This document shows, one piece after another, positions 44,181 through 51,701 of a stretch of 64,000 bases of DNA. Position 1 is the stretch's first letter, and every line of letters starts with the position of its first letter. The translations under genes were made by a program, and so were the position numbers. The stretch covers positions 434,001 to 498,000 of the forward strand of contig DAOUME010000026.1 in the NCBI GenBank assembly GCA_034411995.1, given 5' to 3'. Under the pieces are notes generated by a model that was given only the letters and a program-made list of their open reading frames with translations, was not told the origin of the DNA and searched no databases. Origin of the DNA: JAUVXJ01 sp034411995. Lineage in GTDB: Bacteria > Chloroflexota > Anaerolineae > UBA7937 > B3-Chlor.

Positions 44181-45206
44181 CTACGCCGGCTTGCGCGGTC
44201 TGAGCGAGACTACCAGGTGCGTCGCCAGGGCCAGCACAGCGTTGAACACCAAGCCATAAACCCTGAGAGCTATCAGCAAGGGGATGGTGGCAGAGCTGTC
44301 CACTCCACCCAGGGCGAGGATGCCATACCATCCCACTTCGAGCACCCCCAGCCTACCTGGGGCCACAGCGAAGAGTAGCGTGAACCGCACCAGGCCAACA
44401 GCCATGAAGATCAGCCAGAAGGGGATCGATAGGCCCAGAGCCAGGGTGAGGAAGTAGGCGCGCAGCGCCATCATCAGGTACCTGCCTAGCGTCAGGACGT
44501 TGGCCGCGGTGATGCACTTCTGGCCAACCTGCTCGAACCCCGCTCTCGCACCCTCCAGAGTCGGCGCCACCCTCCCCAGCGCTCCTTTCAAGATGGGTGC
44601 TCTGCCGCTTACGCGATTCGCGACGCCGGCGGCCATCCCCAGCAAGCTCGACACGACGTGGTGGTTCCGGGCGATGAGTGCCCAATAGCCGCCCACCAGC
44701 ACCACTACCAGGACTGCGAGCGCCTCGGGCGAGACGAACCCTCCCAGGTACATCAGCCCTGGAACCACTAACAGCAGGGAGAGCATGAGGTCGAAGAACC
44801 TGTCCAGAAGGACGGAGTAGAAGGCCCGGCCCATGCTCGTGTTGCTCGACGTCTTGAGCGCCAGCGGCCTGACGCCATAGTCACCTACGTACTGGGAGAC
44901 GAAGGTACTGGAGATCTTGCCCATCATTACGTAGTAGAAGTAGTACAATGGCGTGGCAGCCCTGCGACCCTCAAGCGCATTCACGATCAGCCCCCATCTC
45001 ACCGACGTCACAAACGCGGAGAGGCCCGTGGCCACGAACGCGCCGATTAGGTACAGGGGGTTCACTCGAGCCACCTGCCGAAGTGCCTCCACTCCCCCGT
45101 AGTAGAGGATGGCCAGGAAGATCAATATCCCCAAAGCCGATAGTATCCGGCGATAAGTCTTGCTCCCCAGCCTTCCCAGGAGACCCTGACTTTCTACTCC
45201 TTGCAC
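44181..45206 (-). CDS. UPF0104 / LPG-synthase TM-domain protein (second putative flippase)
   Basis: 341 residues with about eight transmembrane helices. Landmarks are SAFVTSVRWGLIV near residue 70, KISSTFVSQYVGDYGVRPLAL, SVLLDRFFDLMLSLL, and near the end APGRLGVLEVGWYGIL. It is homologous in layout to 17518-18465. GTG 45206 was chosen because GAGGAAG lies upstream and the family starts near the first helix; the frame stays open to 45347 but the extra residues are Arg/Gly-rich. It is the last gene of the second glycan region, so each region has its own UPF0104 protein. Confidence 0.83.
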   Translation of the reverse strand: MQGVESQGLLGRLGSKTYRRILSALGILIFLAILYYGGVEALRQVARVNPLYLIGAFVATGLSAFVTSVRWGLIVNALEGRRAATPLYYFYYVMMGKISSTFVSQYVGDYGVRPLALKTSSNTSMGRAFYSVLLDRFFDLMLSLLLVVPGLMYLGGFVSPEALAVLVVVLVGGYWALIARNHHVVSSLLGMAAGVANRVSGRAPILKGALGRVAPTLEGARAGFEQVGQKCITAANVLTLGRYLMMALRAYFLTLALGLSIPFWLIFMAVGLVRFTLLFAVAPGRLGVLEVGWYGILALGGVDSSATIPLLIALRVYGLVFNAVLALATHLVVSLRPRKPA

Positions 45207-45572
45207 CTTGCCACTTCCTCGTTCATCAGCGTCAGCCACGGTGCAGTGTGTCTGACGCCACAGGGTTCCACGTCCTGACGGGCGTTCCCCCCCATCGCTC
45301 AAACAAGACTTCAGTTCTCGGCCAGTTCGACGACCCAAGCGGCGCAAGCTTGTGGATCGTGCCCGTCTCCGCGCACCGGTATTCCATGCTCACGCTCCTG
45401 GACGACCCCCGCGATTCCTCCTCCGTGCGAGGTAATAGCGTACACCCGGCTGCCCGCAGTCCGCCCGCAGCCGCCACCTCGCCAGGGCTTGCCAGAATCT
45501 GCTCCTCAGGTGTCGACAACACGGGTAAACAGCGGAGACGACTGACCGGCACGACAGAAGGCCGCCCTGGTG
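45207..45572 (-). other. Intergenic stretch, 366 bases
   Basis: Gap between the GNAT stop and the chosen start of the UPF0104 gene. The first 141 bases could be coding if the longer start at 45347 is used. I see no promoter, hairpin terminator or RNA gene in it. Confidence 0.45.
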
Positions 45573-46676
45573 TCAGATCACATCGGTGTCCCCGAAGGTG
45601 AGGAACCAGTGAGCACGATCAGCACAAACCGCCTCGCTCACCTCCGGCCTATTGAGTCGATAGCCAAAGTACCAGCGCTTGAACCCCAGCCTCCCAGGCA
45701 AGGGCCAAAAGCCCTGCTGCCTCAGCAGCGGCACGTAGCGCCGTTCACCATTGATCAGGCACGCGGTCAGGTCCATGCCCTGCTCTCTGAAGAACTGCTC
45801 CGCATGACCTAGGAGGAGGGCAAGCGCATCCTCGCCGCCGGGTAGAGCCCCCAGATCGACGATCATGCCCCCTCGCAGGCCGAATTGTTCCATGCACCGC
45901 GTGATCAGGTAAGCGACGATCTCGCCGGCGCGCTCGGTGACGATGGTTCGATACTCACGGCCTGGATTGTCGAAGTAGCGCCAGTTCAGGTAGGTGCTGT
46001 CCCTCACCACAGCGATGCGATGCCTCGGAGCAACTCGACTCCAGAACTCGTCGATCCGATGGTCGAACCTGTCGAGCCATCGCACGGGGTACTGCTCTTC
46101 GCGGACGAAAGGTCGAGGCTTGCTGAGAAGTCGAAGCAGCAACCTCAACGTCGCCCGCACCGGGGTCACGGCAGCTCCCCTCGGTACGAAACGGTCCGCA
46201 ATCCTGGCGGCACGGAGAGGCTTGACGAAGACGGACAGTGCACAGAGGTACTCCCAGTCGAACTTGGCCATCGATCCTATCATCGAGATCTTCCTGGGAA
46301 AGATGTAGGTCAAGGCCGGGCCTTCCCGTGCCAAATCCGCGTAGACCGCCTGGCCCAGCGTGGCAAATACGTCCTGCCGCCTGTACTCCGGATGCGTCAT
46401 GGCATCGATGGATGTGCTCCCCAGGATCAGTTCTCCGCAGTACTGCATCCTGACCGGCCTGACGGCGTAGTGGCCAACGATGCTCTGTCCTGCCTCAGCC
46501 ACCCAGATCGTCGCCTGGCCGGCCGGACAGTCGCGGTATTCCCACCTCCAATATTCCTCGGTGTTCCTCTGTTCTTCTCCGTCACCGAACACCAGCTTCC
46601 GGAGCTGGATGATCCGCTCCTCATCCTCTGGTTCGTATCTGCGTGCGATCCACTCCCCGGTCATTCCGCTGTTCAC
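45573..46676 (-). CDS. GNAT-family N-acyltransferase (double-domain)
   Basis: 367 residues, cytoplasmic. The N-terminal GNAT-like domain begins IARRYEPEDEERIIQLRKLVFG, with GHYAVRPVRMQYCG and the acceptor/CoA strand TSIDAMTHPEYRRQDVFATL. A second GNAT-like half follows at about 215-340 (RDSTYLNWRYFDNPGREY, GGMIVDLGALPGGEDALALLL). Such double-GNAT proteins are common in exopolysaccharide clusters and may acylate an amino sugar. It starts one base after the deacetylase stop, so it is co-translated. An N-deacetylase followed directly by an N-acyltransferase would allow replacement of the acyl group on an amino sugar, by inference. Confidence 0.78.
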   Translation of the reverse strand: MNSGMTGEWIARRYEPEDEERIIQLRKLVFGDGEEQRNTEEYWRWEYRDCPAGQATIWVAEAGQSIVGHYAVRPVRMQYCGELILGSTSIDAMTHPEYRRQDVFATLGQAVYADLAREGPALTYIFPRKISMIGSMAKFDWEYLCALSVFVKPLRAARIADRFVPRGAAVTPVRATLRLLLRLLSKPRPFVREEQYPVRWLDRFDHRIDEFWSRVAPRHRIAVVRDSTYLNWRYFDNPGREYRTIVTERAGEIVAYLITRCMEQFGLRGGMIVDLGALPGGEDALALLLGHAEQFFREQGMDLTACLINGERRYVPLLRQQGFWPLPGRLGFKRWYFGYRLNRPEVSEAVCADRAHWFLTFGDTDVI

Positions 46677-46677
46677 T

Positions 46678-47517
46678 TCATCGCTCGGTATCAGGCCCCG
46701 CGCCGGCCAGACTCCGGCAGATCACGTCGAGGGAGGCCCTGAAACTCGTCCAGGAGAACGATCGGAGCACCCTCTCGAAGGCCCGCAGAGCAGGGATGCG
46801 GTAGTAGGCAAAGGCTCTCTTCGGCAAGGAGAGAGGCACATCTGGACCCCTCAGCAGCTCCCAGGGATGAATGTAGAAGACAGCAATGCCATATTTCCGT
46901 TCTACCCTCTTCAGGAGCTGAGTGTCCACGAACCCCCCCAGTAACCTGAAATAGATTCCTCCCACCGGGACCCTGCTCAACAGGGCGACTTTGTAGATGG
47001 ACAGAGGGATCTCCAGGATGCCGGGTGTTGCCCAGAAGGGGCCAGAGCCGCCGTACTGGGACCAGTCATAGAGGGGCGTCTTCACTGGCAAGATCGACGA
47101 ATCGTATTTGAAGCCCTGATCTTGAAGAATCTCGAACAGGTAGGGTGCCCGACTGAAGGTCGGTGCCCTGAAACCGATCGGCCGTTCACCACATGTGGTC
47201 AGAATGCCCATGGTTCTCTGGATTTCGTCCTCGAAGCTGGCGCGAGTGTGCACGTGAAGGGGGGTGTGTGTGTATCCGTGCACCGCGAGTTCGTGCCCCC
47301 GCGCAACTATCTGTTCAATGAGGTCCGGGTACCACTCTGCTACGCTTCCCAGACAGAAGAAGGTGGCTCTTGCCTGGAACGTGTCCAGTTCACGAAGCAG
47401 CAATTCGACCGCGCAAGGCATGAACCCCGCATCTCCGGCTTTGTTCTGGCGCTCCAGGGGGAGGCGAAAGATCGGCCGGTGAACCCACGATTCAAGATCT
47501 ATGGACATGATGAACAT
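46678..47517 (-). CDS. NodB-homology polysaccharide deacetylase
   Basis: 279 residues. The NodB fold shows motif 1 as MSIDLESW, motif 2 as HELAVHGYTHTPL, and motif 3 as GFRAPTFSR. The Asp of motif 1 and the two His of motif 2 are the metal ligands. The first motif resembles the 'D-x-E-x-W' type of exopolysaccharide deacetylases. No signal peptide is visible, so it may act on cytoplasmic lipid-linked sugars. ATG 47517 was chosen because motif 1 lies at the extreme N-terminus in this family; the frame is open to 47571. The GNAT gene follows after one base. Confidence 0.88.
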   Translation of the reverse strand: MFIMSIDLESWVHRPIFRLPLERQNKAGDAGFMPCAVELLLRELDTFQARATFFCLGSVAEWYPDLIEQIVARGHELAVHGYTHTPLHVHTRASFEDEIQRTMGILTTCGERPIGFRAPTFSRAPYLFEILQDQGFKYDSSILPVKTPLYDWSQYGGSGPFWATPGILEIPLSIYKVALLSRVPVGGIYFRLLGGFVDTQLLKRVERKYGIAVFYIHPWELLRGPDVPLSLPKRAFAYYRIPALRAFERVLRSFSWTSFRASLDVICRSLAGAGPDTER

Positions 47518-47709
47518 CGAAGAGCACCCCTGCTCGTCCCTACAAGCAGCACAAGAGGGCCCAGGCCACACCGCAGGCTCCTTGGACCACCGTGCGCAAG
47601 GCCCTTACCCCACCCCACAAGTGGGTAGCATAGAACCTACAAACCCCCAGGACCGAGGCGAGTCGCGGATGGGTTCTGCCAGCCAGCTTGCCCGGGGCGA
47701 CTCGCTCAC

Positions 47710-48813
47710 TTAAGCCCTGCTATTCAGCACTTCCTCGTAAACGCGCATCACCTGCCGCGCGATCTGGTTCACGTCGAAGGGCTCTGCACTTCTGCGTGCG
47801 TCTTTCTGGATAGAAACCCGGAGTGGCTCGTTCTCGATCAGTTCCACTATCCTGTCGGCATAGGCCCTGGGGTCACCCGCCTCGTTGTCACTCAGCAGCA
47901 GTCCGTTCTCCCCATGCCGAATGACCTCGGGAATGCCCCCCTTGGCGGTGGTAACCAGGGCGCACCCCGCAGCCAGGCATTCCAGCACCGTGGGAGGGAT
48001 ATCGATCATCCCCTTCGTGGTCTGGACCGCATACACGAAGACATCCAGCGAGTTGAGGAACCTCGGCACATCGACCTCTCCCACCAGCTTCACATTCCGT
48101 GACACTCCCAGGCGCTCGATCAGGTCCCGTAGATCCCGTAGCTTGCGCCGCAGCAGGGGCTGGAACTTCACTTCCGGGTTCTCGATGGCCAGCACAAAGT
48201 GGGTGTTGGGGTGCCGTTCCAGAACAAGTGGTATCGCCTCTATCAGACGCTCGAAGCCCCTTCTCCCGTGAGGCGCGCCCATGCTGCCCACGGTGAAGCG
48301 CTCGTCTGGGCTGTGTTCGTGTCGGGCCTCAGTCGTGAAGCTCTCCAGGTCAACGCTATGTGGTATGAATACCGCCTTCTCCCCCAAGTGTGCCTGAATA
48401 TTCCTGCTGGCACAAATCAACCTCGAAAAGCCCAGCAGGTTGATGGCGCGGCTGGCCGGGGATACCACTCCATAGACGACTGGGGTTCTGGCCGCAACCC
48501 CCACCAGTCTGGCCAGGGGAGCGAAGAGATGATAGCTAGCCATACTGTGAATGATATCGTACTCATTGTGCCTGAGGAAATACAGAAGGGATCGCACAGG
48601 GAACTCGACGAAGTAGCTGGTAAGCGTCTCTCTCCCCTCCAGAGATACCGCCTCGTATCTCACACCGTCCAGTACAGTCACCCGCTTGTCGCGCCCCTTC
48701 GTGACCACGGTGACCTCGTGGCCTTCAGCCATGAATCTCTTCGCCAGACCGAGGACGTGTTTGCGGCTGCCGCTGATGAACCCCAGTTGATTGCCGTAGT
48801 AACATATCTTCAT
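47710..48813 (-). CDS. GT4 family glycosyltransferase
   Basis: 367 residues, GT-B fold. The start MKICYYGNQLGFISGSRKHV is typical of GT4 enzymes; GLAKRFMAEGHEVTVVTKG follows. The C-terminal half has TVGSMGAPHGRRGFERLIEA, VKLVGEVDVPRFLNSLDVFV, then PPTVLECLAAGCALVTT, where the conserved acidic position is E of VLECLA. ATG 48813 was chosen for its family-like start; the long open frame to 49152 runs across the DUF2304 gene and is spurious. 65 bases separate it from the DUF2304 stop. Donor and acceptor unknown. Confidence 0.88.
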   Translation of the reverse strand: MKICYYGNQLGFISGSRKHVLGLAKRFMAEGHEVTVVTKGRDKRVTVLDGVRYEAVSLEGRETLTSYFVEFPVRSLLYFLRHNEYDIIHSMASYHLFAPLARLVGVAARTPVVYGVVSPASRAINLLGFSRLICASRNIQAHLGEKAVFIPHSVDLESFTTEARHEHSPDERFTVGSMGAPHGRRGFERLIEAIPLVLERHPNTHFVLAIENPEVKFQPLLRRKLRDLRDLIERLGVSRNVKLVGEVDVPRFLNSLDVFVYAVQTTKGMIDIPPTVLECLAAGCALVTTAKGGIPEVIRHGENGLLLSDNEAGDPRAYADRIVELIENEPLRVSIQKDARRSAEPFDVNQIARQVMRVYEEVLNSRA

Positions 48814-48878
48814 GTCGTGCTGCCAGTGGCTCGTCCCTCCCAGGGACACCCCGGCCTGCGTCCAGACCCTTCCGGCCG

Positions 48879-49253
48879 CTAGTGTGGATCCTGCGGGCCT
48901 TCGACCGTGAGTTGATCCCCTTCGCCCCTTGCCCGCGTGGTGGCCAACTGCTGGGCCAGGTTCTTCACCTGCGTCCTCAAGGAAGAGATCTCCATGGAAA
49001 ACTGGATATTGATCAGCATCAGGAAAATGAGCGCGAAAAAGAAGAGTGTGGAGGTAGTCAACACCGCCCCGATCAAGTCGGTGATCAAATCCAGCAGTCC
49101 GGGCCACAAAGCAAGCACGAACATGGCCAGGCTCATGGACAGCCACAACCATGAATACTCCTCGCGCAGCTTGCGGCGCCGCACCAGTTCTACGATGAGG
49201 ATGACCAGCACCACACTCACGGCGAGGGCCACGAACCGGGGCTTCATTTCCAT
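48879..49253 (-). CDS. DUF2304 small membrane protein
   Basis: 124 residues with three transmembrane helices (about 7-23, 36-57, 63-85). RRKLREEYSWLWL after the first helix and the coiled segment ISSLRTQVKNLAQQLA after the last are the family landmarks of DUF2304. These proteins are typically encoded directly next to a GT2 of the dolichyl-phosphate mannose synthase class and are thought to act as its membrane partner. Here the GT2 gene overlaps it by 10 bases, supporting that pairing. Confidence 0.88.
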   Translation of the reverse strand: MEMKPRFVALAVSVVLVILIVELVRRRKLREEYSWLWLSMSLAMFVLALWPGLLDLITDLIGAVLTTSTLFFFALIFLMLINIQFSMEISSLRTQVKNLAQQLATTRARGEGDQLTVEGPQDPH

Positions 49254-50026
49254 TCCTGTTTTCCCCCTACCTCATGTCTCCGCTCTCGCATCAAAGTCAC
49301 CACAATGGACAGGAACATCTTGAACACGTAGTAAAAGGGCCTGAGGCCGCTGTGCATGGATTTCCGATTCGCCGCCCCGGGATACATTACCACCGGGATC
49401 TCTTTGATCCTGAAACCTGCAAAGTGCACCATGATCAGAACATCCGCGTCGGGATAGTCAATCGGGTACACGTCCGTAGCGTAAAGGGCCAGCACCCTCC
49501 TGTTCAGCGCCTGATACCCCGATGTCGGGTCGGTGATTCTCTGTCCTACGACTCGTGAGACGATGGCGCGGAAGAGCAGGATCCCAACTCTTCTGGCGAA
49601 CCGTGGTTTGAAGGTAGACGGACCGAGGAACCTCGACCCCAAGACCACGTCCGCAGTCCCTTTGCGCACCTCTGCCATGAGGTCCAACACACAGGCTGGC
49701 TCGTGCTGACCATCCGCGTCCATCTGCACCACGTAATCGTAGCCCCGCTCGAGCGCGTACTTGAAACCCGCCTGGAGCGCCACCCCGTACCCCAGATTGA
49801 AGGGCAACGAGATGACCATGGCCCCCGCCTGCCTGGCCATCGACGCCGTGTCGTCGGACGAACCATCATCGACCACGAGGATGTCGGCATCCGGCACCAC
49901 TTCTCGCACGCCGCCAATGACCGGCCCGATGTTCCGCTCTTCGTTGTACGCGGGCACCACGATCAGTACCCTGTCACCGTCTCCCACGGCCCCTTCTGCC
50001 CCCGACGCACGGGCTGTGTCAGACAT
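49244..50026 (-). CDS. GT2 glycosyltransferase, DPM1-like, partner of DUF2304
   Basis: 260 residues. GT-A domain with VLIVVPAYNEERNIGPVIGG, ILVVDDGSSDDTASMARQAG, QMDADGQHEPACVLDL and VLGSRFLGPS. No C-terminal transmembrane helices, unlike the GT2s at 33843 and 54049; the adjacent DUF2304 protein likely provides the membrane anchor. ATG 50026 was chosen since it matches the domain start; it overlaps the previous stop by 8 bases. The frame extends to 50140 without homology. Expected to load a sugar on polyprenyl phosphate. Confidence 0.88.
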   Translation of the reverse strand: MSDTARASGAEGAVGDGDRVLIVVPAYNEERNIGPVIGGVREVVPDADILVVDDGSSDDTASMARQAGAMVISLPFNLGYGVALQAGFKYALERGYDYVVQMDADGQHEPACVLDLMAEVRKGTADVVLGSRFLGPSTFKPRFARRVGILLFRAIVSRVVGQRITDPTSGYQALNRRVLALYATDVYPIDYPDADVLIMVHFAGFRIKEIPVVMYPGAANRKSMHSGLRPFYYVFKMFLSIVVTLMRERRHEVGGKQEWK

Positions 50027-51692
50027 ATCCCAGCCCTTTGAGCCTTCTAGCCAGCTCCTCCTCTTCCTCGGCAGAATAGACCCTACCCTCCTCAAGCGTC
50101 CCCGGGCCCTCCACCTCTCCGAAGAGTACAGGGCGAGCACTCAGATACTCAGGCGTGAAGACGCCCTCCAGCACGTGCCCATCCATGTCTCGGGGCACGG
50201 GAACTCCCAGCACGTAGAGTATGGAAGGGGCCAGATCCTGGATCGCCGCACCCTCTACCTCCACCCCCTCCCTGATCACTCCGTGCCCTCGCGCCGCGAG
50301 CAAGCCCTCCATCCTGTGGTTTCCAGTGCAGCCGTACACAGGCTCCAGCACCCGCGGCGAGTTGAAATCCGAGAGCCCCAGCGCCTTGTACTCCATCTTC
50401 GTGGTCAGGAACGAAAGATCCGGGGCTTCTACGACGAATTGACCGCTGTACAGCTCGCTGGCGCGGAAGACACGCTCGATGATCCTCTTCCCGCTCTCGG
50501 GATCCACCAGGCCCCTCAACTTGTGAGTGAGCTCCGCCAGCAACTCCTCGTACTCCGGGCCCGGCTCCACGCACCCCTGCGGTTCCCTTCCCCTGAGATT
50601 GACGTAGATCTGGCCGTAGTTACCCATTGAATAGGCCGTGGTCCTCGACCAATCCACGTCTCTGAACGACAGGAAGACCTGCTCCTGCAACTCCTGGCGC
50701 CTTCCCCGTCCCAACTGGATAGCCCTCTTACCCCACCCGGCTTGAAGCACGAGCTTGCCCAGAGTGTAGTAGTTGAAGCCCGCCCGGAAAAGCCCGCGCC
50801 TCACTTGGTTCAGTGGCCCCCTCTTGAGTTGCAGATACCCCTCCTTCATCAGCCAGGAGTTGACGTTGAGGAACTGGGTCACCCTGCCCATCCCGTGGTC
50901 CGACATGAGTATCAACACCACGTCGTCATCCAACTGCGAGACGAGTCTGCCCAGATCGTCGTCCAGCCGCCGGAAGAAGTCCAGAACCACGTCGCCTAAC
51001 CGCTCACGCTCCCTGGCATCGTGCTGGGGATGGGAGGGATCCATCAAGTGCCAGAACTCGTGAGTCACGCGGTCTGACCCGTAGTAGTGTACCATGAAGA
51101 AGTCCCAGCGCTTCTCCCTGGCCAGGTACAGGGCAGCCTGGGTTCTGCTGCTCAAGATGCGATACTGCTCTCGAAGCAAGTTCTCCGCGTTCGACTTCGT
51201 GTATTTCTCGTCGTGATGGATCAGGTAGGTCCCGACGTGTTCCCGGAGCTCCTGAATCAGCTCCCGAGGATAGGCCCAATCAGAGCAGTCGCGAGGCGTC
51301 AATAGTCCGCTGATGAGGAAGCCGTTCACTTCCTCTGGCGGATAGGTCAGCGGAAGGTTCACCACCCCCACCTTCTTCTCAGCCTCGCTGAGCAGCCTCC
51401 ACAAGGACTTGCCCTTGACGGAAGAAGGGGAGGAGAGAACCTGGCTGTAGGTCCCCGGCCGGCGGCGGAAGAACTCGAACACACCGTGACTCCCCGGTGA
51501 CTTGCCCGTCATAAACGAGGACCATGCCGGCCCCGTTAAGGGAGGAAAAGTGGATTCCAGTCTGCCGACCACTCCTGACCTCAGGATGCTCTGAAGGGTG
51601 GGCAGCTCACCCCGCTCACACCAGGGGGCGAGCAGGTCCAGGGTGGCCCCATCCCACGCCACCACGAAGACCCTTCGCGAGTGTTTCGTCAT
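50019..51692 (-). CDS. Alkaline-phosphatase-superfamily phosphodiesterase without signal peptide
   Basis: 557 residues. Type I phosphodiesterase/nucleotide pyrophosphatase fold: metal Asp in VVAWDGATLDLL, nucleophile Thr in PPLTGPAWSSFMTGKSPGSH, metal Asp-His in MSDHGMG, and later TGNHRMEG and ARGHG His residues. The N-terminus (MTKHSRRVFVVAWDG) has no signal peptide or membrane helix, so it is probably cytoplasmic, unusual for this superfamily. The C-terminus ends in an acidic helix and LKGLGYV. It overlaps the next GT2 gene by 8 bases and follows the GT-C gene by 9. It may hydrolyse a nucleotide sugar or lipid-phosphate intermediate; this is inference. Confidence 0.85.
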   Translation of the reverse strand: MTKHSRRVFVVAWDGATLDLLAPWCERGELPTLQSILRSGVVGRLESTFPPLTGPAWSSFMTGKSPGSHGVFEFFRRRPGTYSQVLSSPSSVKGKSLWRLLSEAEKKVGVVNLPLTYPPEEVNGFLISGLLTPRDCSDWAYPRELIQELREHVGTYLIHHDEKYTKSNAENLLREQYRILSSRTQAALYLAREKRWDFFMVHYYGSDRVTHEFWHLMDPSHPQHDARERERLGDVVLDFFRRLDDDLGRLVSQLDDDVVLILMSDHGMGRVTQFLNVNSWLMKEGYLQLKRGPLNQVRRGLFRAGFNYYTLGKLVLQAGWGKRAIQLGRGRRQELQEQVFLSFRDVDWSRTTAYSMGNYGQIYVNLRGREPQGCVEPGPEYEELLAELTHKLRGLVDPESGKRIIERVFRASELYSGQFVVEAPDLSFLTTKMEYKALGLSDFNSPRVLEPVYGCTGNHRMEGLLAARGHGVIREGVEVEGAAIQDLAPSILYVLGVPVPRDMDGHVLEGVFTPEYLSARPVLFGEVEGPGTLEEGRVYSAEEEEELARRLKGLGYV

Positions 51693-51701
51693 CGATACTC
51701 C

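Noticed and set aside
48814..49152. N-terminal extension of the GT4 at 47710
   Set aside because: It crosses the DUF2304 gene in another frame, is His/Gly/Arg-rich, and the GT4 fold begins at MKICYYG.
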